Source: Hyphococcus sp.
Lineage (GTDB): Bacteria; Pseudomonadota; Alphaproteobacteria; Caulobacterales; Parvularculaceae
Direction of reading: 5' to 3'
Length of the DNA stretch: 64,000 bases
Assembly: GCA_013002535.1 (NCBI GenBank)
Contig: JABDJK010000116.1
Location: 83,565 to 147,564 of the forward strand
Shown here in pieces: positions 23,942-33,076 of the stretch. Positions within the stretch are counted from its first letter, which is position 1, and each line of letters begins with the position of its first letter. The notes under the pieces were generated by a model. The model did no database searches. It saw nothing but the letters and a program-made list of their open reading frames with translations, and was not told the origin of the DNA. Made by a program: the position numbers and the translations under genes.

Positions 23942-24736
23942 CTATTGAGTGTTCGAGGCCAGCGACAAGCGCTCGCCCTCAAATCCGGAAACCGAGCAAT
24001 ATAGCGACTTCTTTTTAAGGCTTTGGCAAAGCGCCATCGCTTTTCCCTGCGAGGAAAATCCGCCGCCAATGAGACGCATGAAGACGCCTTTTTCGGGAAT
24101 ATTCACTTGAACGACGCGCGGTTCCAAAAGCCCAAGCTCGTCGGGATTGTCGCGTTGAAGTTTGCGCCATCCCTCACGCGCTTCTTCGACTTTACGATAG
24201 GACGCAAGGTGAACGCCAAAAAGAACGCTTTGTGTTTCGATCTCGCCGTTCGCTTCGCTTTCGTAAACTTCTTCGGTTGAAGCAAACGTAGGCTGAACAA
24301 GGCGCGGCGCCTCTTCAACCGGCACGTCGGTATCGTCCATTTGCGGCGCAGCCGCATTTCCAACTGATCTCGATTCACGAATTGGCGGCGGCGGCGTTAG
24401 TGTTGGCGATAACTCAACGACTTGCCGGGGCCCGTTCGTTTGTTGTTGTGCTTGCAGGTCCGCAGGCGCATTTTCTTCAGTTGCGTTGCGCGCCAGCTTT
24501 TCGTTCTCGCGAGTCTTTTCAAGCAGCGTGGCAACGAGCCGTGCATTATCAGATTTGAGACGGGATACCTCGACCTCAAGAGCAGCGATGCGTTCCTGCG
24601 CCTCTGGTGAGGGCGCAGCCTCGGTAATTGCAGCGCTTTTCTCGCTGCCGCCCAATGAAGAACAAGCAGACGTTACAAGAATAGCTGAAATGATAAAAAT
24701 CAGTCGGGCTGGCCGCACGTTCTGGAACTCCTCCAT
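23942..24736 (-). CDS. SPOR-domain lipoprotein
   Basis: A 264-aa protein. The N-terminus IFIISAILVTSAC is a lipoprotein signal. A coiled coil follows (about residues 50-90, EAQERIAALEVEVSRLKSDN), then a proline-rich linker (LTPPPPIRES). The C-terminal SPOR-like domain (about 180-260) has FGVHLASYRKVEEAREGWRK, RVVQVNIPEKGVFMRLIGGG and ALCQSLKKKSLYCSV. SPOR domains bind denuded glycan strands at septa. The ATG at 24736 is used; an in-frame ATG at 24763 is an alternative. Confidence 0.75.
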   Translation of the reverse strand: MEEFQNVRPARLIFIISAILVTSACSSLGGSEKSAAITEAAPSPEAQERIAALEVEVSRLKSDNARLVATLLEKTRENEKLARNATEENAPADLQAQQQTNGPRQVVELSPTLTPPPPIRESRSVGNAAAPQMDDTDVPVEEAPRLVQPTFASTEEVYESEANGEIETQSVLFGVHLASYRKVEEAREGWRKLQRDNPDELGLLEPRVVQVNIPEKGVFMRLIGGGFSSQGKAMALCQSLKKKSLYCSVSGFEGERLSLASNTQ

Positions 24737-24822
24737 TCTGGATATCAAAACCGATGTAATCATAGGCGTCTCTGCCGCGAAGGCCAATCCCGAATTTCCA
24801 CATGATTGACGCGGTCTCGGCA

Positions 24823-25614
24823 CTACATTTTATCGTCGGCAGCGGCGTCCGGTGGAAATTTCGACAATTTGACCGGGCCGTCCGCGAGATCTTTTTCAAT
24901 TAGCGCCATCTGCACGAATCGCGCAGTCCCGCCGTCTGGCACGTTGACAAGAAATGCCAAAATTTCCGCAACGCCGTCGTTATCAAAATCTGCGTTCAGT
25001 ATTTCTTCAAGCATTAGGGTGTAAGCGCCTTGTTTCAGACGCCAGACGGCGCCCTCGAGCTTTTCAACCGTTTCCGGTCCATCAACGGTTTGGCCGGGCT
25101 CGTTTGCACTATTTCGAACGGAAATTGATATATTTCGCATTTCGTCGATCGTGGGTGAACCATCGGCGAAGTAGTTGAATTCCGCTATTTGTGCCTTCTC
25201 GATCGCATCGAGAACACCGCAGGCCCGTTCGAAAAATGCTTCGCGTCGCATCGCTCGCGATGACAATGCATACCAACCCTCAGTGCGCATGGATTGATAT
25301 TCGCGGCAGGTTGTGCATGCCGCTCCCTCGGCATTCATGTCATCGGGATGTGTCAACATGACGGTCACGGTTTCGCCAGACGCGTTCAATACTTGCGCAT
25401 CGCGAAAATCGTCAAATTCACTCTTGGTATAGCAGCCCGCGTCGACGCCGTGGAAAAGCCGGATATCATTCTTGAGACAGAACTGCGCCTCAGCCTGAAT
25501 AACGCCGCGCTCGCCAAACATCGGCACACCAAGATGCGAGGACGACAGGCCGAAATAGGTAGCGGCGCCAACCGCGCTGAGCGAAGCTATTCCAGCAACA
25601 ATGCTTCTAATCAT
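24823..25614 (-). CDS. Hypothetical exported protein
   Basis: A 263-aa protein with an N-terminal hydrophobic segment (about residues 4-24, signal or anchor). It has paired cysteines (FCLKND, GCYTKS, ACTTCREYQ) likely to form disulfides in the periplasm. NADFDNDGVAEILAFLVN near residue 205 resembles a Ca-binding or FG-GAP-like turn. GGGTGG lies shortly upstream of the ATG. No family was recognised. It follows the DUF1489 gene after 9 bp and precedes the SPOR gene. Confidence 0.65.
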   Translation of the reverse strand: MIRSIVAGIASLSAVGAATYFGLSSSHLGVPMFGERGVIQAEAQFCLKNDIRLFHGVDAGCYTKSEFDDFRDAQVLNASGETVTVMLTHPDDMNAEGAACTTCREYQSMRTEGWYALSSRAMRREAFFERACGVLDAIEKAQIAEFNYFADGSPTIDEMRNISISVRNSANEPGQTVDGPETVEKLEGAVWRLKQGAYTLMLEEILNADFDNDGVAEILAFLVNVPDGGTARFVQMALIEKDLADGPVKLSKFPPDAAADDKM

Positions 25615-25623
25615 TTCCCACCC

Positions 25624-26052
25624 CTATAGCAGTCCTAATTCTGCAAGTTCTTTGCTTAACCCTGGCGGGGCGCCGCTGTCATAATCAGATAAATCGCGCG
25701 GCGCATCCTCAACTGGTAGATACCTCCAACCCTGAAAAGCACGCTTCGGCGCGGGTTCTGTCAGGATAATTTTTGGATCGAGAAAAAACGCCGCGCGCTT
25801 AATCCCGTCAGCGCCAATCTGGTCGTCAATCCCAAGAAACCGCTGTCGCGCTTGCACGGAGCCTTTGATAACCCAGTAAATCGATCCATCGTCGATCAAA
25901 TCCTTTTCACGACGCGGATGCATCCGGGTGACATGGATGTAAGCCTTGCCAGCGGGCGCTTTGTCAAAGGCTACAAGCCGCTCTTTGACCCGCGCAGCAA
26001 GATCGTCGATCGCGTCAGCACCGACGCACAATTTAATAAGATGAACGGTCAT
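25624..26052 (-). CDS. DUF1489 family protein
   Basis: A 142-aa soluble protein. The opening MTVHLIKLCVGADAIDDLA and the internal HVTRMHPRREKDLIDDGSIYWVIKG and FLDPKIILTEPAPKRAFQGWRYL are characteristic of the alphaproteobacterial DUF1489 family, whose function is unknown. It lies 30 bp downstream of the lysozyme gene and 9 bp upstream of the exported-protein gene. Confidence 0.9.
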   Translation of the reverse strand: MTVHLIKLCVGADAIDDLAARVKERLVAFDKAPAGKAYIHVTRMHPRREKDLIDDGSIYWVIKGSVQARQRFLGIDDQIGADGIKRAAFFLDPKIILTEPAPKRAFQGWRYLPVEDAPRDLSDYDSGAPPGLSKELAELGLL

Positions 26053-26082
26053 TTCTGACCTGCGATTGATTGCAAAGAGAAT

Positions 26083-27054
26083 TTACTCGGCTATGCGCAA
26101 ACGCGCCAAATCCTGCGCCCGCCGACGTTTCATGTCATGCCGTGCGGTGCGTTTTACAAGAATGTACAGGATGAAATAGCACATGGCTGCGCCAATCGCC
26201 GCCAGCCACATAGGCAAGTTTTCGAACAGCAATGCAAAACGATCGTAGGAAAGACCCATGGCTTCAGCCAATCCCGGCGCTTCTTGGCCAAGCATCAACA
26301 ATACGCCGATTGCCGTCAAAGCGAATGCGAGGAAGCCCGCCATCACAGCGCCAACCGTAACGCCCATGTCGGCGTACTCTTCAGCCTTGGTGATAATCAT
26401 TTTTGTCGGGTCGCCCGACAGGGCTTGTGTCGCGGCAAAAAGCGCCCGTGTTCGCGCCGCATTTTCTTCCGGTGAGAGGACCTTGTTTTTTTCTTCCTTG
26501 ACGCCCGCAATATCGACGACCGGCTTTGCATTATAAACGCGGTCTGAAAGATATTCCGGTTCACATTCCGGCGCGGGCATCACGTCCGATGTCGGCACAA
26601 CAAGTGATGCATCTGTCGGCATCAGGAATAGAGATTTCTCTGCAGCGCGGCGTCGCACCAACCCGTCCAAAGTCGCAAGTTCATTGTTGACAAACGCTTT
26701 TGACCAAAGCTCGAACGCATTCGCAGCGCCAATTTTGTCGCCTGCGTTTAACTTGCGCAAAACCGTTGAGCGCTTCCAGTTGTCTTCGCCAATAGAAAAG
26801 ATCAACGAAACAAGCGCGTCATGTTCATTCTGGTTGAGCGGCGCCCGCACCGTGTCGCTGATTAGCTGCTCTATGGGTTGAACGTCTTCCTTCAGGAGAC
26901 GCTCGGCGTCGCCTTCTGTAACGCTCATGCCGTGGCGGGCCGTTCCCGTATGGCCATAGCCAACGGTCCACTGCTCACTCGGCGCATAATGCGCCGACAT
27001 GCGCAGGCCCTCATAACCCTTGATCAGATTTAAACCGGTCTCTCCCGTGCGCAT
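26083..27054 (-). CDS. GH24 lysozyme-like protein lacking the catalytic Asp, with C-terminal membrane helices
   Basis: A 323-aa paralogue of the gene at 6840-7784. The GH24 domain covers residues 5-150. E15 (YEG) and T30 (WTVGYGHTG) are in place, but position 24, Asp in active members, is Ala (HYAPSEQWT). The C-terminal part carries two hydrophobic segments (about 231-255 and 279-303), with a basic cytoplasmic tail. With the Asp missing, it may bind rather than cleave peptidoglycan, or use an altered mechanism (inference). It probably heads an operon with DUF1489 and two envelope genes. Confidence 0.82.
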   Translation of the reverse strand: MRTGETGLNLIKGYEGLRMSAHYAPSEQWTVGYGHTGTARHGMSVTEGDAERLLKEDVQPIEQLISDTVRAPLNQNEHDALVSLIFSIGEDNWKRSTVLRKLNAGDKIGAANAFELWSKAFVNNELATLDGLVRRRAAEKSLFLMPTDASLVVPTSDVMPAPECEPEYLSDRVYNAKPVVDIAGVKEEKNKVLSPEENAARTRALFAATQALSGDPTKMIITKAEEYADMGVTVGAVMAGFLAFALTAIGVLLMLGQEAPGLAEAMGLSYDRFALLFENLPMWLAAIGAAMCYFILYILVKRTARHDMKRRRAQDLARLRIAE

Positions 27055-27492
27055 TCGACCCGTTTCAACCCCTCTTTACGCTTCCACCGCCAAAGTCAGC
27101 TAAACCGCCCCTGGCAAACATCATCCCCAATGAACATCCGGCTTCCAAGCCGCCTGTTAACTATTGTTAGCACGACAGATTGGCATTGGGTAGCCGCTGA
27201 AACCCACAGCTGCGCGCGAGCCCCCCGATGTGTCATATCTGCACATATGGCGATTCTGCACGAAATCGGGACAATTTATTGGGGAAATGATATATTTCGC
27301 GCAATCTGGCATCGATACCGATGAGATCACTAATCCATTGTTATTTCAACGATTTGCGCGACTCACGCAATTCGGCGGTATTGGCACAAGACTTGGGAAC
27401 ATAAAAACGCAAGCCGTTCGCGTCCTGGCGGCAACCGTTTTTCCGGCGCAGTCCGCGTCAAAACGGGGGAGTTGGGCGATTGAGGTGCTGAA
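27055..27492. other. Intergenic region, no supportable gene
   Basis: A 438-bp gap between the divergent lysozyme-like gene and the PEP-CTERM-like pseudogene. Open frames of 60-90 codons exist but show no family features. The only motif of note is TTGGCAC-N5-TTGGG at 27381-27397. Confidence 0.5.
27381..27397 (+). promoter_or_regulatory. Sigma-54-like promoter before the PEP-CTERM-like gene
   Basis: TTGGCAC (27381-27387) is a perfect -24 element; after AAGAC comes TTGGG (27393-27397) where TTGCW is expected, so the -12 GC doublet is imperfect. It lies about 95 bp ahead of ATG 27493. PEP-CTERM genes in other proteobacteria are often under sigma-54 with PrsK/PrsR, which makes the match more interesting. 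Confidence 0.3.
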
Positions 27493-28082
27493 ATGGGTAA
27501 TGGGTTAGCAAATATCATCGCCGCGCTGATTGTGGCTTTCGCAATCGTGTGGAATGGCGGTTTTGGCGGCAAAAATAACGGCGCGCCAGGAGCCAGCGGT
27601 GAAGAAGCTTATACTGACTGGTACGCCCGCGCGGTTGGCGATATTCGCAACGACATTGTCGTGAATTGCGGTTGCTGCGGCGAAGGTGAAGAAGGCCAAC
27701 GGAGGGCCGCTAGTAATTCTTTTTAACACCCCGTCCGGTTCCAACTCGCATTGCCGGTTATATTCCGGCGGCTCCACAGGAAACGGGACGGGTTCCGCTA
27801 GCACCGACTGAAGTCGTAAGCTACCCGCCGCATCAACCGGTATTTGTTCCACTACGCCATTTTATTCCGCCGCCGGTTGTCGTGCCAATGGTGCCCCCCG
27901 GCGAACAACCATGCGATGATATTCCGGACAATGACATTCCGGATTGCGACGAACCGATGGACCCTGAAGAACCGCCGACAGACGTGCCGGAACCCGGTAT
28001 ATGGGTGCTGATGCTCACTGCTATCTTGATCTATGTGGTATTGGAAAAGCGCGAAATCGCGAAAGTGCATGTAAGGAAATAA
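27493..28082 (+). pseudogene. Frameshifted gene ending in a PEP-CTERM-like sorting tail
   Basis: ATG 27493 opens a frame with an N-terminal membrane segment (NIIAALIVAFAIVWNGGF) and a cysteine-rich VNCGCCGEGEE, closing at TAA 27724-27726. The downstream frame is open from 27717 and reads a proline-rich region (VPTRIAGYIPAAPQETGRVP, PPHQPVFVPLRHFIPPPVVV), an acidic region (DDIPDNDIPDCDEPMDPEEP) and then VPEPGIWVLMLTAILIYVVL followed by basic residues. That last segment is PEP-CTERM-like: PEP motif, hydrophobic helix, basic end. The two parts need a frameshift near 27690-27717 to be joined. No exosortase gene is in the window. Confidence 0.5.
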
Positions 28083-28087
28083 CTTGC

Positions 28088-29554
28088 TCAACTGGCCGGC
28101 AGCAACACCGCGGCGGCCAGTCCAAGAAACACGAAAAACCCGACGATGTCTGTAACGGTTGTTACAAAGACCGCTGACGATACGGCCGGGTCAGCGCCAG
28201 CGCGTTGCAGACCAATTGGCACTAGAATACCGGCGAGCCCGGCGGCCAATAGATTGATGATCATGGCGACACCTACAACAAGGCCGAGGCGAATAGCGTC
28301 CGCCTCCCCGCCCCAGCCGCTTGCGAAATACCAGACGCCGGCGAGCCCGCCCATAATGATTGCAAAAATAAATCCGTTCAAAAGGCCGACAATTGCCTCT
28401 CGATAGATTATTCGAGCAGTGTTTGAAGCAGTCAAATCTTTTGTCGCCAAAGAACGCACTGCGACAGTGAGTGTTTGCGTCCCGGCGTTGCCGCCCATAG
28501 ACGCCACAATCGGCATCAACACTGCCAGCGCCACAATCTGCCCGATTGCGCCGTCGTAAAGCGCAATAACCAGCGACGCCAAAACCGCAGTCGCCAGATT
28601 GATCGCCAGCCATGAAAAGCGGGATCTGACCGTCATCATGACAGTGTCGGACAAGCCAGTATCCGCCTCAACACCGCCCAACGCCAGCATGTCTTCCTGG
28701 CTTTCTTCGCGAATGAATTCTACGACGTCATCTACTGTGATCATCCCGACGAGGCGGTCAGCAGCATCGACAACAGGCGATGAAATCAAATTATATTGCT
28801 CGAATAGATACGCGACTTCTTCCTGATCCATCGTCACCGGAATTTTGCGGATTTCTCCACCGGTCATGATGGATTCAATTTTTTGATCGCGTTGCGATTT
28901 CAACAACGTCGCTAGCGGTACGTAGCCAACAGGCTTGAACGCGGGATCAACGACAAAGACTTCAAAAAATCGGTCGGGCAATTCTTCAGAACCACGCAAA
29001 CGATCAATGATCTGCCCCACCGTCCAAAAGCCGGGCGCCGCGAAAAATTCGCGTTGCATGACGCGGCCTGCGCTATCCTCAGGATAATCAAGGGCGGCGC
29101 GCAAAACGATGCGCTCTTCCGCCGGAACTTCCGCAAGGATCGCTGCGCGCTTGTCTTCATCCAAATCTTCGAGGACGTGCGCTGCATCGTCAGTCTCAAG
29201 TTCCGAAACCGCCTCTGCAACGCGCTCGAGCTGCATCGCGTCAACTACGCGCCCGAGAAGATCATCATCAATTTCCGGGAAAACATCCGGCGACATTTCC
29301 GCGCCGTAAAGCTCCAGAAATACGTTGCGATCATCCTCAGAAAACAAACCAATAAGGTCGGCGACGTCGGCCGGGTGGAGGCCGTGGGTTAATTCCTCGA
29401 TGTGGGCGGCGTCACGGTCCTCAATCGCCGCCTCAACGGAATCAACAAAATCAGGCGAAAGCGTTTGGTCTTCGCTGAATTGCGACTCGTCGTGATCTGC
29501 GGCGGCAGGATCAACCGGCTTAGGCGCGTCGTCGATTGACGGAATTTCTGTCAT
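28088..29554 (-). CDS. mgtE: Magnesium transporter MgtE
   Basis: A 488-aa Mg2+ channel. It has an N-terminal MgtE_N helical domain with repeats (LHPADVADLIGLF, LEDLDEDKRAAILAEVPAEER), two CBS domains (about residues 170-290, including LISSPVVDAADRLVGMITVDDVVEFI) and a five-helix pore domain beginning RSRFSWLAINLATAVLASLVI. The pore carries the signature MPIVASMGGNAGTQTLTVAVR near 345-365. No M-box-like riboswitch was seen upstream. It lies 94 bp downstream of the DUF1467 gene on the same strand. Confidence 0.96.
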   Translation of the reverse strand: MTEIPSIDDAPKPVDPAAADHDESQFSEDQTLSPDFVDSVEAAIEDRDAAHIEELTHGLHPADVADLIGLFSEDDRNVFLELYGAEMSPDVFPEIDDDLLGRVVDAMQLERVAEAVSELETDDAAHVLEDLDEDKRAAILAEVPAEERIVLRAALDYPEDSAGRVMQREFFAAPGFWTVGQIIDRLRGSEELPDRFFEVFVVDPAFKPVGYVPLATLLKSQRDQKIESIMTGGEIRKIPVTMDQEEVAYLFEQYNLISSPVVDAADRLVGMITVDDVVEFIREESQEDMLALGGVEADTGLSDTVMMTVRSRFSWLAINLATAVLASLVIALYDGAIGQIVALAVLMPIVASMGGNAGTQTLTVAVRSLATKDLTASNTARIIYREAIVGLLNGFIFAIIMGGLAGVWYFASGWGGEADAIRLGLVVGVAMIINLLAAGLAGILVPIGLQRAGADPAVSSAVFVTTVTDIVGFFVFLGLAAAVLLPAS

Positions 29555-29647
29555 CCAATCGCCCTTTTTTCCGGTGTGAACGCAAGGGCTTAGGGCCCAT
29601 AGCCGATTAGCTAAGCTGTGCCGATAGGGTTTGCAAGAATCGGTAGG

Positions 29648-29893
29648 TTATTCGCGAAAATTAAAGACGCCGCTCGTAATGATCGCCACTGTCAACGCCC
29701 AAACGACAATTGTAATCTTTGTCGCGAGCCAGGCTTTCGCTTTCAATTCCGGTTTAACGGGTGCGCCGGGATCGGCGCCGGCGACGCCGTCGTCTTCGCT
29801 CTCCCATCGGCCTTCGACGTCTTTTGGTAAGACAGCGAGAAATACTACCCACCACCAGATCAGGAAAATAACGATGGCGCTGGCGATATTCAT
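29648..29893 (-). CDS. DUF1467 family small membrane protein
   Basis: An 81-aa protein with two membrane helices (about residues 2-22 and 57-76) joined by an acidic loop (DVEGRWESEDDGVAG). The layout IVIFLIWWWVVFLAVLP plus KAWLATKITIVVWALTVAI matches DUF1467, which typically follows ribonuclease J in alphaproteobacteria. ATG 29893 overlaps the TGA of rnj (ATGA), indicating translational coupling. Function unknown. Confidence 0.85.
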   Translation of the reverse strand: MNIASAIVIFLIWWWVVFLAVLPKDVEGRWESEDDGVAGADPGAPVKPELKAKAWLATKITIVVWALTVAIITSGVFNFRE

Positions 29894-31539
29894 TTTCGTA
29901 TGCGGTGAATAAGGGTGTGGATCAGTGGTCGCTTGCCCCACTCGCGATCAAAAAATACGCGCACGGCGCGCTTTACACAAAGCTCAACAGCTTCATCATC
30001 ATTTCGTTTTTTCGTCGGCAATTCGTCGAAAGCATCTTCGATAGCATCGGCAACGCCTTCGGCGTCTTCATCGACAACAACGCCCATGAAGTCGATCAAG
30101 ACATCGTCTACCAGTTCGTTCTTATTGTTGAGAACCAGACTAATGGCCATGAACCCGGCTTCGGCGAGCTTGCGGCGCTCACGGATCGGCGCGGCGCCGT
30201 CGGCTACCAGAATATCACCGTCGAGAAACAGTCGACCGGCGGGAACTTCATCAATCAACTCCGGCCCGCCGGGCGCAACGCGGATGAGATCGCCATTGCG
30301 CGGGGCAAATGCCTCCGCACAACCAAGCTCATAGGCAAGCTCGGCATGTTCCTCCAAATGCCGCGCCTCGCCGTGAACCGGAATAGAGATATGCGGGCGC
30401 GCCCATGTATACATCTCTTTTAATTCATCTCGGCAAGGATGGCCGGAAACATGAATGAATTCATCCTTTTCAGTGATAATCTTAATACCGAGATCAACCA
30501 GTCGGTTTTGCAGATCGTAAATTTCGCGCTCATTGCCGGGAATGATTTTCGACGAGAAGATAACCGTGTCGCCATCGCCCAACAACAGGTCGCGATGGTC
30601 ACCGCGCGCAATCCTCGCCAACGCTGCGCGCGGCTCGCCCTGACTACCTGTACATAGATACAATGTGTTCCGGCGAGGCAAATGTCCGGCGTCGCGCGGC
30701 TCCACAAAGGTCAGCCCTTCCGGCAACAACCCCGTTTCACGCGCGGCTTCAACGATCCGCAACATTGACCGCCCAAGCAAACAGACGCTTCGATCAGCCG
30801 CCAGCGCCGCTTCACAAATAGAAACGACGCGCGAAAGGTTCGATGCAAAGGTCGTAACTGCGACCCTTCCTGGTTGTTCCATAATCAATTTCGTCAATGA
30901 GGTGCGAACGTCGCTTTCCGATCCGGACTCGCCAGCCGATAAGACATTCGTTGAGTCACAGACAATCGCGAGCAGACCGTCGTCACCAAGTTTCTCGATT
31001 GATTTCTTATCGGCGCGAGGTCCAAGCGTCGGGTTTTTATCGAGTTTCCAGTCGCCGGTGTGAAGCACAGTTCCGAGTTCGGTACGGATAATGACGCCAG
31101 ACGGCTCTGGGATGGAATGGGTGAGCGTAACATATTCAACGTCAAACGGTCCAAGGTCGAACCGCGAATTCATATCGATCACACGAAGATCAATGTTGAC
31201 GCGCGCTTCTGCCGCCTTCCTGTTGACGAGCGCTGCCGTAAATGGCGTAGCGTAAACGGGACATCGGAGTTGCGGCGCCAGGATCGCGACGGCGCCGATG
31301 TGATCCTCATGGCCATGGGTCAGCAACAACCCATGCAGCGCTTCACGCTCTTCCATGATAAAGGACGGATCAGGACAAATTAGATCGATTCCGGGCGACG
31401 ATTGATTGGCGAACATGACGCCGCAATCGATCATGATCCACTGCCTATTCGCTGGACCGCCAAACCCGTAAAGGTTCATGTTCATGCCAATTTCGCCGGA
31501 GCCGCCGAGCGGCAAGAACACGAGTTCTTTTTGCGCCAT
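29890..31539 (-). CDS. rnj: Ribonuclease J
   Basis: A 549-aa metallo-beta-lactamase/beta-CASP nuclease with 5' exo- and endonuclease activity in RNA turnover and maturation. The zinc motif H75-G-H77-E-D79-H80 follows GLLLT. THSIPEPSGVIIRTELG, HTGDWKLDKNP and CDSTNVLSAGESGSE are further core motifs, and the beta-CASP region has VHVSGHPCRDELKEMY. It lies 2 bp after coaX and overlaps DUF1467. Confidence 0.96.
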   Translation of the reverse strand: MAQKELVFLPLGGSGEIGMNMNLYGFGGPANRQWIMIDCGVMFANQSSPGIDLICPDPSFIMEEREALHGLLLTHGHEDHIGAVAILAPQLRCPVYATPFTAALVNRKAAEARVNIDLRVIDMNSRFDLGPFDVEYVTLTHSIPEPSGVIIRTELGTVLHTGDWKLDKNPTLGPRADKKSIEKLGDDGLLAIVCDSTNVLSAGESGSESDVRTSLTKLIMEQPGRVAVTTFASNLSRVVSICEAALAADRSVCLLGRSMLRIVEAARETGLLPEGLTFVEPRDAGHLPRRNTLYLCTGSQGEPRAALARIARGDHRDLLLGDGDTVIFSSKIIPGNEREIYDLQNRLVDLGIKIITEKDEFIHVSGHPCRDELKEMYTWARPHISIPVHGEARHLEEHAELAYELGCAEAFAPRNGDLIRVAPGGPELIDEVPAGRLFLDGDILVADGAAPIRERRKLAEAGFMAISLVLNNKNELVDDVLIDFMGVVVDEDAEGVADAIEDAFDELPTKKRNDDEAVELCVKRAVRVFFDREWGKRPLIHTLIHRIRK

Positions 31540-31541
31540 CC

Positions 31542-32321
31542 CTATGTGGCCTTCTGTGCGGAAACGCGCCGGTGAATTTCGCTGAGGCCCCGGATCGTTA
31601 AGTCGGCATCGAAGATATCAACGGCGTCGGTTGCGCCTTCAAACAGCGATGCGATACCGCCGGTCGCTACGACCTTAATCGGTTTTCCATATTCTTCTTT
31701 TACTTTTTCGATCAGCCCCTCAATAAGGCAGACATACCCCCAGTAAACGCCCGTTTGCATTGCGCCGACAGTGTCTGTTCCAATGATTTTCGGCGGACGC
31801 TCAATGCCAACACGCGGCAGGCGCGCTGCAGCATCGTGCAGCGCCTGCATCGAAAGATTGATGCCCGGCGCGATGATGCCGCCCTCAAAGCCGCCATCAT
31901 CGCCGATAATATCGAAATTCGTTGCCGTGCCGGAATCAACAATCAGCAATGGGCCGCCATGTTTCACAAAAGCGCCGACGGCGTTGACGAGCCGGTCGGC
32001 CCCTGCTTCTGACGGTTTCGGTATTCTAACAGCGACGCCGGGAATATTATTCGCTGCAACAACGAATGGTTCGACATTGAAATAGCGTCGCGAGAGATTG
32101 CGGAAATGAAATAGCGATTGCGGGACAACGTTTGAAATGACACAATCGGTTACGTCTTCCAATTTGTAATTCGCCATCCCCATCAACTGGGTCAACCAGA
32201 CGGCGTATTCGTCAGCGGTGCGTGTCGGCGATGTTGACGTGCGCCACACGGCGGCAGGTTCAGCGCCGTCATATAGCGCGATTACTGAATTCGTATTGCC
32301 GACATCAATGGCTAACAGCAT
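31542..32321 (-). CDS. coaX: Type III pantothenate kinase
   Basis: A 259-aa enzyme for the first step of coenzyme A synthesis. [19 protein letters not shown] (residues 1-19) is the phosphate-binding motif, [12 protein letters not shown] (about 107-118) holds the catalytic Asp, and [25 protein letters not shown] (about 128-152) is the type III signature. It sits between birA (11 bp) and rnj (2 bp) in the conserved nuoN-birA-coaX-rnj arrangement. Confidence 0.96.
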   Translation of the reverse strand: MLLAIDVGNTNSVIALYDGAEPAAVWRTSTSPTRTADEYAVWLTQLMGMANYKLEDVTDCVISNVVPQSLFHFRNLSRRYFNVEPFVVAANNIPGVAVRIPKPSEAGADRLVNAVGAFVKHGGPLLIVDSGTATNFDIIGDDGGFEGGIIAPGINLSMQALHDAAARLPRVGIERPPKIIGTDTVGAMQTGVYWGYVCLIEGLIEKVKEEYGKPIKVVATGGIASLFEGATDAVDIFDADLTIRGLSEIHRRVSAQKAT

Positions 32322-32332
32322 ATGGCCTCTCT

Positions 32333-33073
32333 TCAGGCGGGCTTGCGAAAAAATACGTCGCCCGCGCGGATGATCTGCGTTTCATCGCCGGAACGCAACA
32401 ATAACGCACCGCTTTCATCAATGGAATCAAATGTGCCCGTAAGCGTCTCATTGGGCAAACGAACCGTGATCTCGTATCCCAATCCTGTACAGTGCTTGAC
32501 CCAAGCCGCCCGGATCGGCGCGAATCCCTCTTTGCGCCATATACGTTGTAACCGCCAGAAATGCTCGTCGAGCACATTTGCGAACGCTTCGGGTTTCGGA
32601 GGCGCCTTGCAATAATCACCAAGACACGCCGTTGGGTAGTCAAGACCATCCGGCGCGGAAACGATGTTGACCCCGATGCCAATGATTGCGACTGCACCGT
32701 CATCGACCAATTCCAGAAGAATACCAGCGATTTTACGACCGTCGACGAGGACATCGTTCGGCCACTTAATTTTGACATCCCCGCGATCAGCCAGTTGATT
32801 AAGCGTTTTGGCGACGGCTAGGCCGGTGATGAAAGTTAGCTCGCCAATGGAATTGAACCGATCAGGATTGCGAAGCGCCAACGTTCCTGAAAAATCACCG
32901 ACATCTTGTTGCCATTCGCGGCCACGCCGTCCGTAACCTGTAGTCTGTCGAAGAGCAACAAACCAGATCGGTCCGTCAATGCCTTCAGTTGACGCGACTT
33001 GTTTTGCTTCAGTCTGCGTAGATTTCAGTTCGTAGAAAATTCTGAGTTCAGCGCCGGATTCTAATTTCGGCAC
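32333..33073 (-). CDS. birA: Biotin-[acetyl-CoA-carboxylase] ligase
   Basis: A 246-aa group I biotin protein ligase without the N-terminal DNA-binding domain, so it is not a repressor. The biotinyl-AMP loop [13 protein letters not shown] lies at residues 44-56. [21 protein letters not shown] (about 104-124) contains the catalytic lysine, and [10 protein letters not shown] follows. The C-terminal SH3-like domain includes [19 protein letters not shown]. It is 3 bp after nuoN. Confidence 0.94.
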   Translation of the reverse strand: MPKLESGAELRIFYELKSTQTEAKQVASTEGIDGPIWFVALRQTTGYGRRGREWQQDVGDFSGTLALRNPDRFNSIGELTFITGLAVAKTLNQLADRGDVKIKWPNDVLVDGRKIAGILLELVDDGAVAIIGIGVNIVSAPDGLDYPTACLGDYCKAPPKPEAFANVLDEHFWRLQRIWRKEGFAPIRAAWVKHCTGLGYEITVRLPNETLTGTFDSIDESGALLLRSGDETQIIRAGDVFFRKPA

Positions 33074-33076
33074 GTT

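Noticed and set aside
27130..27324. Small plus-strand frames in the gap before the PEP-CTERM-like gene
   Set aside because: Composition and lack of any motif suggest chance open frames.
29555..29647. Possible riboswitch ahead of mgtE
   Set aside because: The 93-bp gap is too short and lacks the conserved helices of an M-box.
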